From Erinaceus europaeus (lineage: Eukaryota > Chordata > Mammalia > Eulipotyphla > Erinaceidae), in assembly GCF_950295315.1 (NCBI RefSeq), contig NC_080168.1:72954553-73018552 (forward strand): a stretch of DNA of 64,000 bases, given 5' to 3'. The notes below the pieces were generated by a model. It searched no databases and was not told the DNA's origin. It saw only the letters and a list, made by a program, of their open reading frames with translations. Shown in pieces: positions 10,140 through 20,470 of this stretch; the stretch's first letter is position 1, and the number at the start of each line of letters is the position of its first letter. A program made the position numbers and the translations under genes.

Positions 10140-11005
10140 ACATTTTTTAAAATATTCCAGCTTTCTATATTCACCTTCACATTCACACCATGTTTAAACT
10201 GAAAAAAAAAAAAAAATCCACAGCCACCTTGATCATGTCAAAGAATTGGCATTACTTTCAAAATGTGAGATGCATATCCTCACAAGGGCTCAAAATGAGC
10301 TTTTCAAGATGCCCTAACTCTTATTCAAAGCTAGATATGCAGGTGTAATAATTGTGGGGTCTTGACCATTTCCTATGTGGCAGATACTACTTGGAGGAGG
10401 GGGAGGTTCAGACAGTAGTGTTATAACAGACCTCTGAAACATCTACCCAAATTCTAAATTTTACCACATTCATTAGAAATTATCAAACATGAGGTGTTTT
10501 TTTTTCTTTTTAATAAACCAAAACTTAAAAAGATGTATTAGGAAGTACAGCCATATCAACAAGTACACACAGGACTAAATAGCCCAGGGCTGAAGGTGAG
10601 ATGGTTTAGGGCCACCGTGGACTCTGACTGGGCTGAATTTATATGTACCAGTGACGGTCATTATAGTAATTGCTCATCAGAGTCTTCACTTACCAGGGGC
10701 TGAGCATGGTTAGGGGCAATATAACCACTGACATTTACAATGTGTAGAAATACCAGCTTTATCCTCTAGCAGATTTAAAGGGAGCTGGTATCTTAAGTTA
10801 ATTGGAGTGGTGGGGGAAGGTGTATTGGACTAATTTGCCATTCCTGACTCCGATGTCCAGTCCCCACTCCAAGGAACTTGGTCTCCTAGGACAGGTGGCT
10901 GTGGCTTGGCCCATTGCTCCCTACAGCCTGGCATTATGCTTTACAAGCATTTCCTAATTACTATTTTATCTCTGCTAAGATATGAAAACATGCCTAAAAG
11001 AAATC
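10140..11005. other. VWA8: Start of large VWA8 intron, no clear feature
   Basis: No exon is recognised. The stretch 10560-10780 has a GGGGCTGAGCATGGTTAGGG segment that may be a worn SINE or MIR, but I cannot assign it. Confidence 0.35.
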
Positions 11006-11009
11006 CTTT

Positions 11010-11115
11010 AGGGTGGCCCTGGAGATGATGATGTAGATGAAAGTATCAGACTGTAGAACATAAGGTCCTAACGTTCGATATCCAGCACCACATGTACTGA
11101 TTCTATTGTAAATAA
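11010..11115 (+). mobile_element. SINE-C fragment
   Basis: AGGGTGGCCCTGGAGATG, TAAGGTCCTAACGTTCGATA and CCAGCACCACATGTACTG. The 3' pyrimidine part is missing. Confidence 0.55.
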
Positions 11116-11125
11116 ATTCTGTCTT

Positions 11126-11345
11126 GGGGCTGGGTGGTAGCACACCTGGTTCAGCATACATGCTACAGTGCACAAGGATCCAGGTTCAAGCCCTCAGTCT
11201 CTACCTGCAGGTGGGAAGCTTCACAAGTGGTGAAGCAGGGTTACAAGTATCTCTCTGTCTCTCTTCCTTTCTATCTTCCCCTTCCTCTCAATTTTGGGCT
11301 GTCTCTATTCAATAAATAAATAAAAAATAATAAAATAAAATAAAT
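11126..11345 (+). mobile_element. SINE-B copy
   Basis: GGGGCTGGGTGGTAGCACAC head, ATCCAGGTTCAAGCCC B box, CTACCTGCAGGTGGGAAGC, a CT-rich block ending TGTCTCTATTCAATAAATAA and a long AT-rich tail. Confidence 0.9.
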
Positions 11346-11389
11346 TCTATCTTGAATAAATAACAAATAGATAAATTCTATCTTTTTTA

Positions 11390-11530
11390 AAAAAGATTTT
11401 ATTTATTTATGAGAAAGTTAGGAGGAGAAAGAGCCAGACATCACTCTGGCACATGTGCTACGGGGGATTGAACTTGGGACCTCATGCTTAAGAGTCCAAA
11501 GCTTTCTCACTGTGCAATCTCCCGGACCAC
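11390..11530 (-). mobile_element. SINE-C copy
   Basis: Antisense order: ATTTTATTTATTTATGAG, AGCCAGACATCACTCTGG, GGGGGATTGAACTTGGG (B box), GACCTCATGCTTAAGAG and the head CTCCCGGACC. Confidence 0.9.
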
Positions 11531-11559
11531 AGATAAATTTTATCTTAATAATAAATTCA

Positions 11560-11715
11560 CATATGTCCTTGAGGATGTTAAGGAACATAAAAATATGTTG
11601 TGACTGGTTAGACTGTTATCTGAAAAACTGAAAAATTTTACACATGTACAAGCTACTGCATTTTACTGTTGACTGTAAACCATTAATCCCCCCAATAAAG
11701 AAAAAAAATTAAGTA
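11560..11715 (+). mobile_element. L1 3'-end fragment
   Basis: CTGTTGACTGTAAACCATTA and CCCCCAATAAAGAAAAAA match the 3' UTR end seen behind the L1 at 24.7-29.4 kb (TTAATTCCCCAATAATAAA). Confidence 0.65.
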
Positions 11716-12585
11716 AAAAGAAAATGTGACAACTTACTGGCACTCATAAAATTTAGTTATGAATAAAATGTTCCTTATGGGATGCAATGATATGCAATTA
11801 TAATCCCAATTTCAGTATTCCTGGGTCTTATAAGTTTATTGAAGGACATGCTTTATACTGTTGTCTGCAAAAAAGTTAGCTTTTAGGGTTATAGGCAGAT
11901 ATGGCCAGAATCTATAACTAGTCTCACTTAAATTCACTGTTAATATACTGGCAATACAGAAGGGGGTGGGTGAGGAAGAGAAAGAGAGGCGTTCACACCG
12001 ATTTTTATAGTAATCTAAGGAATTTCTCACCTCAGTTGCTATATATTTAATGGGCAACAACATGACACCTTCCAGAGCCAAGATGGGAAAAGAAACTTTT
12101 GTATCATTTGCCAGTACAAAGGCAATTCAGTTGTTACCTTAATAATTATAGTGTTTCTACAGAGGATTAAGAACAAGAAATTCAAATTGAATCCCATCAT
12201 TAAAAAGGCAAATGAAATTGCTCTATAACACTTGAATTTTGATAGCATATTATGTGACAGATTAAATTTCTTAAAAGACTTTTGTGCTAGAAATAAATAC
12301 TGTAGGTTTGAGAGAATAAGCATAAATCAAATACCTTCCAGAAAGGGATTATAGATAAGGATTAAAAACTTTCAACATAGCAGACTGTCAGAAAAAGTAA
12401 TTTATAGGATAAAAGTGGCTTTGTTCAGTTTTAATTATTGATTTTCCCATCCTACTCATCAAAAGAAAAGCAAAGGCTACCAAAGTATGTGAAGTGCATT
12501 TTGCATAGTACTCAATACAAAAGAAATAAAGCTTATTTCTCAAGATATCATATAAGCTTCTTTATCAAGAGAAAATATGACCACT
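11716..12585. other. VWA8: Intron sequence, no feature recognised
   Basis: AT-rich with only short chance ORFs. No repeat family is recognised. Confidence 0.4.
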
Positions 12586-12589
12586 TTTT

Positions 12590-12875
12590 TTGGTGGGTAA
12601 TTTTTTTAATTCATTCACTTATTTTCCCTTTTGTTGCCCCTGTTGTTTAACATTGTTGTGGTTATTGATGTCATTGTTGTTGGATAGGACAGAGAAATGG
12701 AGAGAGGAGGGGAAGACAGAGAGGGGGAGATAAAGACAGACACCTACAGACCTGCTTCACCACCTGTGAAGTGCAGGTGGGGAGCCGGGGGCTCGAACAG
12801 GGATCCTTATGCTGGTCCTTGCGCTTTGCGCCAAGTATGCTTAACCCGCAGTGCTACCGCCCGACTCCCGGTGGG
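12590..12875 (-). mobile_element. SINE-A copy
   Basis: Antisense order: TATTTTCCCTTTTGTTGCCC, TTGTTGGATAGGACAGAG, GAGCCGGGGGCTCGAAC (B box), GCTTAACCCGCAGTGCTACC and CGCCCGACTCCC head. The GGTGGGTAATTTTTT on both sides (12591-12605 and 12870-12884) is a likely target-site duplication. Confidence 0.92.
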
Positions 12876-12944
12876 TAATTTTTTAATTAACTCCTAGCAA
12901 TAATATAGAGTGTTCCTTTTAAAACAAAGTGTATTAAAAGCATT

Positions 12945-13120
12945 ATTTTTATCTATAAACATCTTGGATAACAAGGTCTTATATTTCCTTACAGATAAGC
13001 AATGTTCCTTAAAAACAAACAAACAAACAAAAACCCTGTATTTAAAAACATAATCTGGTATCTATGAACATCTTGGATAAAAAGGTATTACATTTCCTTA
13101 AAAGTAATCAGTGACCCAAT
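12945..13120 (+). repeat. Diverged direct duplication of about 60 bp
   Basis: ATCTATAAACATCTTGGATA (about 12950) recurs as ATCTATGAACATCTTGGATA (about 13062). Each is followed by AAGGT, TTA, ATTTCCTTA and a C-rich end. The repeats are separated by an AAAC-rich spacer. A 17-bp tandem unit containing CAATTGACTACAATTTC follows at 13119-13150. Confidence 0.6.
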
Positions 13121-13215
13121 TGACTACAATTTCAATTGACTACAATTTCAAATGTGTTATAATTTGTTTCCCTTAAGAACATCTTTGAAATAAAAGCTTA
13201 CAAAAGTTTAAATAG

Positions 13216-13555
13216 AGGGGGCTGGGTGGTGGTGCACTAGGTTATGCACATAAGTCACCATGCACAAGGACCAAGGTTGAAATCTTCTCCTCCCCCTTCC
13301 CTACCTGCAGGAGGGAAAGTTAACTTGCAGTGAAGCAGGTGTGTGTGTGTGTCTCCTCTCTTTCTCTCTCTCTCTCTGTCCTTTCCCTAACCACCCCTCC
13401 ACTCTCTCTCTCTCTCTTTAACTCCTTACCCTCTCCCCTCTGTTTCCCTCTGTCCTATAAAGTAGAAAAAAGAAAAAAAAAAAAAAAAACGGCCACCAGG
13501 AGGTGGACTCATCAAGCCCCAGTGATAACCCTGGAGACAATTAAAAATAAATGTA
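13216..13555 (+). mobile_element. SINE-B copy, long form
   Basis: GGGGCTGGGTGGTGGTGCAC head, a degraded B box, a long CT microsatellite (13340-13460), an A-run and a 3' end with CCCCAGTGATAACCCTGGAG. Confidence 0.8.
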
Positions 13556-13799
13556 AATAGAGCAGCAGTTCTGGAAAAAGAAAAGTTCAAGCACAGAAAC
13601 ATTTCCTTAGCCTGAGTTTCAATACACAAGAGCTTCCTAGTTACATTTGATGAATTAATCAGAATATGCAGATGACTACTAACTTTCATATTAGTACCAG
13701 TTATTCTTATTTCTTAGTATCTTACAAACTGAAACTGCCAATTAAAACCAGTGTAGATAAAGGGGTTACTCACAGAATTATGGTGCTAAACTTTATTTA

Positions 13800-14090
13800 A
13801 AACAGAAGTGATTGTGCGAAGAACAAGGACCAGAGTAAGGATCCCGGTTTGAGCCCCCGGCTCCCCACTTGCAGGGGGGTCACTCCACAGGCGGTGAAGC
13901 AGGTCTGCAGGTGTCTATCTTTCTCTCCCCCTCTCTGTCTTCCCCTCTTCTCTCCATTTCTCTCTGTTTTATTGTTAGAGTTATTGTTGTTGTTGATGTC
14001 ATTGTTGCCAACAACAATGACATCAACAACAACAATAACTCTAACAATAAAACAACAAGGGAAACAAAAGGGAAAAATAAATAAATATAA
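13800..14090 (+). mobile_element. SINE-A copy containing a perfect palindrome
   Basis: ATCCCGGTTTGAGCCCCCGG B box, a CT block and the (CAA)n region. The usual single (CAA/TAA) tail is replaced by two perfectly inverted arms, 13965-14007 and 14012-14054, around CCAA. The SINE head is damaged. Confidence 0.85.
13965..14054. repeat. Perfect inverted repeat, 43-bp arms, 4-nt loop
   Basis: The left arm ends GATGTCATTGTTG (to 14007) and the right arm begins CAACAATGACATC (from 14012). I checked pairing base by base outwards to T13965/A14054; the next pair (C/A) fails. Confidence 0.95.
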
Positions 14091-14605
14091 TAACACCCCC
14101 CCCCCAAAGAAACCCAGATAATTAAAAAAATAGAAGTTTCTGGTAATTCTTGCCAGTAAGAAGCAAACATAACACTGCTGATTGAAAAGTACAAACTATT
14201 GCAAGGTATTTTTCAAGTGAAGACGGGTTTCCACAAGGCTTATTCTAGAAGAAGTAATGAAATACAGTAAGGAGTAATAATTGTCACTAAACAAAACAGA
14301 ATGTGACTCAGATGTTAAAAACAAGTTTAAGAACTCACTGGTGTTTACAAACAGCCTCAGCACTCTGCTGAGGAGCAAGCAGTACACTACGTTTCTACTC
14401 CTTCCAAAAGCAACATGCTAGGGATGAAAGTGCCCAAGATGATTAAGCAGACACTGTCACTATTCAGGCATTTAATACATACAAATAAGGGAAAACAGGA
14501 ATTATTTCTGATTGCTATAATATTAGTTAAAACTCAGAACAGGATTAAATCCGAGTACTTCTTTGCTTGGATTTACTTAACTTTTTTTCTTTCCTTTTCT
14601 TTTCC
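14091..14605. other. VWA8: Intron sequence, no feature recognised
   Basis: No repeat family is recognised apart from a pyrimidine-rich run next to the LTR that follows. Confidence 0.4.
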
Positions 14606-14612
14606 CTTCTTC

Positions 14613-15043
14613 TGGATAGTATGCCAGCTCCCCCTGGCTTCTGCTTAACCATATGCCTATATAGGGATAGATTTAATCCCATTCAAAGCTTTGGTCTATT
14701 TACATAAATCACTTTTACATAAAGCACTGCCTCCAGGGCATTGGTGGTTCAGTGATAGGATTCTCGCCTGCTCCACCCCCTCCTTGTCACACTCTGATTT
14801 TCACCAGTCACTTTTCTCTCCACCCTCTCTATGTCACGTCCTGTTTCCCTACTTGGCAAGTATATATAAAGACAGCATTGTGAGTTTTGTAGTACTTGAG
14901 TTTAGCTTAACTCGTCTTAGATTGTGCTGCGTCCTGCATGAATAAAGAGATACTGCCTACAGCTCAACCATGAGTCCCTGGTCGTCTGTTACCCGTCCGT
15001 GAAGCCAGCCCGGCGAAAACAACATAACCCGTTGAAAACAACA
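14613..15043 (+). mobile_element. Solo LTR with embedded tRNA-Gly 5' half
   Basis: This LTR of about 430 bp has a TATA box (TATATATAAA, 14861-14870), a poly(A) signal AATAAA (14941-14946) and the end CCGTTGAAAACAACA. CCTTCT on both sides (14605-14610, 15044-15049) is a candidate 6-bp target-site duplication. The U3 includes a near-exact tRNA-Gly(GCC) 5' half (14738-14770). R and U5 match the LTR at 58642-59111; the U3 start matches the LTR at 54728-55199 (CTTAACCATATGCCTATATA). Confidence 0.85.
14738..14770 (+). promoter_or_regulatory. tRNA-Gly(GCC) 5'-half sequence in LTR U3
   Basis: 33 nt starting GCATTGGTGGTTCAGTGATA match the 5' half of tRNA-Gly(GCC) as I know it, with two differences (G18A, A22G). 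The match starts at the tRNA's first base and stops around the anticodon loop, where stress ribonucleases cut. It includes the pol III A box (TGGTTCAGTG). Confidence 0.8.
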
Positions 15044-15049
15044 CCTTCT

Positions 15050-15352
15050 CTTTTTAAATCCTTTTTGTTGTTTATCAACACCAGGGTCACTGCCAGGGCT
15101 GTACCTACATGCTAAGACTACCACTCATAGTGGCCATTTTTCTTTTCCTTCTTCTCCCCTTTCTTTTAATTCTATAAGACAAAGAAATGGAGACGGGAGA
15201 GGGAAACAGAGAGGAAGAGAGAGAAAGACACCTGTAGCACTGCTTCACTACTTGGGAAACTTGAACCTGCAGATGGAAATATAGGGTTTGAACCCTAGAT
15301 TCTTCTGCAAAGTAACTTGTGCACTTAACCCTGCGCACCACCATCTGGCCTC
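15050..15352 (-). mobile_element. SINE-B copy
   Basis: Antisense order: ACCAGGGTCACTGCCAGGGC 3' end, ATAAGACAAAGAAATGGAG, GCACTGCTTCACTACTTGGG, GGGTTTGAACCCTAG (B box) and CACCACCATCTGGCC head. Confidence 0.85.
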
Positions 15353-15364
15353 TTTGTTTAACTT

Positions 15365-15660
15365 CTTTTTTTATATATTTTATTTATTTTCCCTTTTGTT
15401 GCCCTTGTTTTTTATTGTTGTTGTAGTTATTACTGTTGTTGTTGATGCAGGTGTTGTTGGATAGGACAGAGAAAAATGGAGAAAGGAGGGGAAGACAGAG
15501 AGGGGGAGAGAAAGACAGACACCTGCAGACCTGCTTCACCGCCTGTGAAGGGACTCCCCTGCAGGTGGGGAGCCAGGGGCTCGGACAGGGACCCTTATGC
15601 TGGTCCTTGCGCTTTATACCATGTTCGCTCAACCCACTGCGCTACTGTCCGACTCCCTGT
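15365..15660 (-). mobile_element. SINE-A copy
   Basis: Antisense order: ATTTTCCCTTTTGTTGCCC, TTGTTGGATAGGACAGAG, GGAGCCAGGGGCTCGGAC and GCGCTACTGTCCGACTCCC. TTTAACTTCTT on both sides (15357-15367, 15660-15670) is a target-site duplication. Confidence 0.92.
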
Positions 15661-15859
15661 TTAACTTCTTAAAACAAAATTGTTCATCTCTACAGAAGGA
15701 ATTAAAATAGAATAAGGAAACATAATAAAGAATAAGATATCTTGGAGAGAAGAAATAGTTTTGCTATTATATGCTTTCACTATTCTTTGAGGAAAAAGTT
15801 CTTTTAATAAGATAAGCAAAATTATATTCCTGCCAAAGTGACTAAAAAGGCTCCAGACC

Positions 15860-16275
15860 CTTCTTACCTTTAGGTTTCAGATCAAACAATTTGTTTTGCT
15901 TTATATACTAATGCTTTTTCAGACACCAAGTTTCAGAGGCTACCATGACGCACACCTGACTTCACTGGGTAGATAACCTCACCAATGTGCCCTGGACCTC
16001 CACCTTTCCAGAGCCGTGCCCCACTAGGGAAAGACAGAAACAGGCAGGGAGTATGGATTGACCAGCCAATGCGCATATCCAGTGGAGAAGCAATTGTAGA
16101 AGCCAGACCTTCCACCTTCTGCACCCCATAATGATCCTGGGTCCATACTCCAAGAAGAATAAAGGATAGGAAAGCTTCCAATGGAGGGGAGGGCATATGG
16201 AATGTTGTTGGGAATTGTACCCCTTTTATCCTATGGTGTTGTCGATCACTATTAAATAAATTAAAAAAGAAAAAA
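15860..16275 (+). mobile_element. Rep-E 3' module (E3) copy
   Basis: It begins near CTTCTTACCTTTAGG and ATCAAACAATTTGTTTTGC, then CCATGACGCACACCTGAC, GGGAAAGACAGAAACAGG, CACCTTCTGCACCCCATAAT and the end CCCTTTTATCCTATGG plus an A-rich tail. Confidence 0.88.
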
Positions 16276-16299
16276 GAAAAGAAAGCAAAGGACTCCAGA

Positions 16300-16652
16300 T
16301 TTTTTTTAATTAATTTTTTTTTCTGCCTCCAGGGTTATTACTGGGGCTTGGTGCCTACACTTCGAATCCACTGCTCCTGGAGGCTATTTTTTCCCATTTT
16401 GTTGCCCTGTTGTTGTGCTTATTGTAGTTGTTATTGCTGTCATAGCTGCTGTTGTTGTTGGATAGGACAGAGAGAAATAGAGAGAGGAGGGGAAAACAGA
16501 CAGGAGGAGAGAAAGATAGACACATGCAGACCTGCTTCCTCACTTGTGAGCGACTTCCCTGCAGGTGGGGACACGGGGGCTCAAACTTGGATCCTTATGC
16601 TGGTCCTTGCGCCATGTGCGCTTAACCCACTGTGCTACAGCCCAACTCCCAG
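16300..16652 (-). mobile_element. SINE-A copy, full length with 3' extension
   Basis: It includes the long 3' end (CTGCCTCCAGGGTTATTACT, CTCCTGGAGGC antisense) as well as TTGTTGGATAGGACAGAG, a B box and CAGCCCAACTCCC head. GGACTCCAGATTTT on both sides (16290-16303, 16653-16666) is a clear target-site duplication. Confidence 0.95.
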
Positions 16653-16667
16653 GACTCCAGATTTTAA

Positions 16668-17100
16668 GATAAATGTTTTGGAGGATGGAGAGTTTATATG
16701 TGAACCAATCACTCATCACTAATATGTACAAATGCAAAAAATCCTAACGAACCATAAAGGGAAGGAAGACTTCAGAGAGAGTTTTTATGGAAGGATGTTT
16801 ACTAGTGGCAATATTTTTGCCTCTTAGAAGTAGGTTCTTCCTGGGAAGCAGCGGGTAGAAAAGAACCGCAGTAAAGGAGTCATCTAGTGAAAGCTAAACA
16901 TTTCAAAATATGTTGTTTCCAAACTCTACTTAACTTTTCCCCACATCTCCTGGCAATACATTAACACCACTTTAAAGGAAATTCCATCAAGGAGATAGCT
17001 CTGCTCTATAGAGGGCAGAACATTTAAGTCTGCGGCCCTCAGGTCAATCCATAGGTGAGTGGATTCTAGTGTTTCCTCCATAATAAGGACATGAACAAAC
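16668..17100. other. VWA8: Intron sequence, no feature recognised
   Basis: No recognisable repeat or exon. Confidence 0.4.
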
Positions 17101-17102
17101 AG

Positions 17103-17350
17103 TTTTATAAACTGAAGGTGCTGAAGGTGGCTCACCTAGCAGAATATGCACGTTACATGCTCAAGGACCCAGGTTCAGGCTCCCAGTCCCCACATGTGAG
17201 GGGAAGTTTCATAAGCTGTAGAGTTGTGCTGCAGGTATCTCCCTTTCTCTCCATCCCTTCCCCCAATCCTATATCAAAAAGAAAAGGGGAAACAGTGGAT
17301 CCATGCAAGCACACAGTCCCAGTGATAACTTTGGGGGGGGGGAAGGAAAT
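17103..17350 (+). mobile_element. SINE-B copy
   Basis: GGTGGCTCACCTAGCAG, ACCCAGGTTCAGGCTCCCAG (B box), CCCACATGTGAGGGGAAG and the 3' end CCCAGTGATAACTTTGG with an 8-9 G run. Confidence 0.75.
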
Positions 17351-17375
17351 AAACAGAAATTCCTCCAATATTCAA

Positions 17376-17548
17376 AGTTATGATGACAGAAAGAAATTGA
17401 GAGGGAGGGGATAGAGAGGGGGAGAGAAGGATAGACACCTACAGACCTGCTTCACCTCTTGTGAAGCAAACCCCCTGCAGGTGGGGAGCCAGGGATCAAA
17501 CTGGGATCCTTGCACCTTAACGTGGTGCACAACCACCCAGTGCCCCCC
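17376..17548 (-). mobile_element. SINE-A fragment
   Basis: Antisense: GACAGAAAGAAATTGAGAGG, CACCTACAGACCTGCTTCAC, GCAGGTGGGGAGCCAGG and a damaged head CAACCACCCAGTGCCCC. Confidence 0.75.
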
Positions 17549-17639
17549 CACAGCCAATTCTTTTTTTAAAAAACCTCTAAAAGCTTTTTAAGTTTTCTAG
17601 TCTTTAGATAAATGTTGGTACTATGTGTAAGCCTGATAG

Positions 17640-18275
17640 AGCTTAGGGAGAACCACCCCCATCCTTGGATGGAGGTCTGAGAAGATAACCTCTTGGTAAG
17701 TCTCTCTCAACCGAGGTGAGCATAAAGGGGGAAACTCAGACTTGGTTCTTTCCTTTCAGAAACCCCAATACTTCCCTCCATTAACTGCAGGCCACATGGC
17801 CGCAGATTCACTTATTCAAAGTCACCTTCTGATCATAGAAGAACACACCTTATCACACACTTCATCACACACCTCAGACCCCAGACAAGAGAAATTCCAA
17901 ACTATATGGCTTTTTGATATCCATCTTCTCTCTGTCTCACCCTATGGGTTTAACCCCTATGCTTCTCTCAAATACCTCTGGATAATTAAGTTGTTTGCAT
18001 CATGGAGAATAACTGTCTTGTATCTCATTAATTCCTGTCATACCAGCCCCCTACCTTAGGGGCATGCCGAACGTTAAGAAACCTGTAATTTCTGACATAT
18101 TTCAACAATAATTCCCTTCATTTGCTTTTCTATTTAACTCATGTCCACTTTGCAAATAAACGGATTCTAGGCACGCTAAGAGTCCCCTGGTGTCTTTTAC
18201 TTCGTGTCACCCCTGTCGTGAGCAAGAAAGAACCAGCCCGTTACCTTTCCCCTGGAGACCATCCCAAACCAGAGA
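17640..18275 (+). mobile_element. Probable second LTR (different family)
   Basis: A purine run GCATAAAGGGGGAAACTC (about 17720-17737) looks like a polypurine tract leading into an LTR-like block. That block has an AATAAA signal (18156-18161) in a short R-like region and a C-rich U5-like end before a GA microsatellite. No gag, pol or env is recognisable. Family and exact ends are uncertain. Confidence 0.5.
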
Positions 18276-18291
18276 GAGAGAGAGAGAGAGA
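18271..18291 (+). repeat. (GA)n microsatellite
   Basis: About ten AG units directly after the probable LTR. Confidence 0.9.
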
Positions 18292-18436
18292 CCCCAAAAG
18301 ATAAATACTGGAAAATTAACATTTTGTAAATCTCTTGGGAACTAGTAAATTTTTCATATCAGAACATTCCATACTCTGCCAATAAATATTTATTGAAAAT
18401 CTGCTAAAAGATGTTGCTTAGATTTGACACAGAGAG

Positions 18437-18437
18437 A

Positions 18438-18500
<63 letters not shown>

Positions 18501-18525
18501 TGTGTGACAGAGAAAGAGAGAGAGA
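18437..18525 (+). repeat. (TG)n microsatellite with GA end
   Basis: Roughly 33 TG units (one TATG break) followed by GACAGAGAAAGAGAGAGAG. It can form Z-DNA and is likely length-polymorphic. Confidence 0.97.
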
Positions 18526-18572
18526 GATTGAGTCCTCCTGGATGAGCTATATACCAAATCCAGTCCAACTTT

Positions 18573-18618
18573 CCCCTCCCTTCCTCCTTCCCTCCCTCCC
18601 TTTCTCTCTCTTTCTATC
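18573..18618. repeat. CCTT-rich polypyrimidine tract
   Basis: TCCCTTCCTCCTTCCCTCCC-type tract on the plus strand. Confidence 0.8.
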
Positions 18619-18619
18619 C

Positions 18620-19860
18620 TCAAGACAGAGAGAGACCGACACAGAGATAGAGTAGTACATGTAGTAGTACTGCATGAAGCACTCCCCAATGTCCTTCTAT
18701 TTCCCATGGAACAAAGACAGTGTGCCATCGCTGATACCCTATGAATTAAATCTTTTATGAAACTAAGATGCAAATTTATTTGCCCATATGCAAATCATAG
18801 TAAAGTTAAAATAAATGTGTTTTGATCATTAAGATCAAATGATAAACTAAGATCAAATGATAAACTAGCTTGCATCTATTTAAGTTACCAGTCATTCTGA
18901 AGCAGATTATGCATGTCTCTTGATTAATAGCCTCAACTTTTTAAATTGCATTATTTTTTAAATTTTACATAAAACAATCTAAAATGTACTATGTTAAGGT
19001 ACACTTTTCATATTATTTTGTGAACTATAATCTGAGAATTCTCATTTCTGTTTGTTCATCAGAAGGAAAAAAAATTCCAATGTTCTGGTTTTAAATTATG
19101 ACATTTTAACTATTGGAGCCAACAGAAAACTGCAGGAATCTAAGCATGATATATGAAGAACTCAAACTCTGTTTCTTTCTAATTATTTATCTTATTTAAC
19201 TATTTTATTTAGCTTTTATGAAAGAGTTCTTTTAAAAAAGGTCCCACTGTACCACAAGAAAAACAATTATACTATTTTTAGCAGCAAAAGTTGAAATTCT
19301 GTTTCCTCTCGAGTCTATTTTCTCAGTGTCATGTAATGGAAGTGGAGAAAGAACAAATACCTCCAAGGAGTCAGGAGGGCAGCAGGGACAACACAGCTTT
19401 TAAGTATAGTTCCTTGTCAAATTCTACTTTATCTTACAATTCAATAGAGGTTTTGAAAGCTGTTCCATAATATCTCCCATGTGTTTCAATACAGAGATGC
19501 CAAAGTTGCCATTAGGAAGGCAGGAACTAGGGGCTGTTTTGAGAAAGTACCTTCAGGAAACTGGCTTGAGCTGAAGACATCTAAGGCCACATAACAAGTA
19601 CAACATCTGGCTACCTTCTGTTCTAGTATCTATCACATTCATTCTTGGGCCAAAATGAAATGTGTGGGTTATAAATGGCAGGGTTTTTGTTTGTTTTTCA
19701 CAGATGTCTGAACTATATCAAAATGATCACTATGGAAAAGCTACAGAGTGACACTGAAAAGGTGGTATGTGTAGCGTTTTCTGACTTTTGCGGGAGGTCA
19801 ATTTTAACAACTGCCCCATTAGAAGATATTAGATAATAATTATCATATTTTAACTTATTT
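18620..19860. other. VWA8: Intron sequence, mostly unassigned
   Basis: No exon or repeat family is recognised. It contains one local tandem duplication, AAGATCAAATGATAAACT twice in a row (about 18832-18868). Confidence 0.4.
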
Positions 19861-19864
19861 ATTT

Positions 19865-20470
19865 TTATATTACAGAATTACATGTCGACAGGGGTTTGAA
19901 GCCACACCATTCCCACCACCAGAGTTCTTAATTCTTCAATCTCCCCACTGCAATCCACCACATTTCCCCTAAGGTTGTAGACATGAGCCAACCATCATCT
20001 TTAAAACTATCTGTCCACATTTATACATAGTTGCTCCTTTCTTTTCTGATTCACTCCTCTCTTCCCCTTCAAGCCACACATGACAACATAACTACCTCCA
20101 TATGTCCCTTTCCTTTTCCTTTTGTCTCTCTGGGTGCTGATGGAGCTGGAGTTCAGAGCCCTCTTCTTCTATCACGTCTCCCCTGTTGGGAGTATGGATC
20201 AAGGTTGTTTTTGGGGAGCAGAAGGTAGGAGTTCTGATTTCTGTAATTGCTTCTCTGCTGAGCATGGGTGTTGACAGGTCGACCCATATCCCCAGCCTGT
20301 TTCTATCTCTCTCTAATGGACCAGAGCTTTGGAGAGGTAAGGGTCCAGGACACATTGGTAGGGTCATCTGCCCAGAGAAGTCAAGGCTAATTTTGGTGTA
20401 TGGTGTTAATTGGGGGTTGAGTTTCACTTTTCTAATTGGCTGTCCAATTCTGCCAATACTATTGCCAAAT
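19865..20470 (-). mobile_element. Rep-E 3' module, longer 3' variant
   Basis: Read on the minus strand: CTTCTCTGGGCAGATGACCC, ACCAATGTGTCCTGGACCC, AGAAGCAATTACAGAAATC and CCTACCTTCTGCTCCCC as in other E3 copies, but about 200 bp extra (around 20000-20165) before the shared end GGTGGTGGGAATGGTGTGG and an A-rich tail. It marks a subfamily with an insertion or a different 3' part. Confidence 0.75.

Noticed and set aside
15105..15344. Short open frames of 60-90 codons across SINE copies (here and at many other places)
   Set aside because: They share text because the SINEs do (for example CFTACEATPLQVGS-like strings), and no start or splice context supports them.
18390..18773. A 127-codon frame on the minus strand with a His-Thr repeat
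   Set aside because: It is a translation of the (TG)n microsatellite and neighbouring pyrimidine tract.
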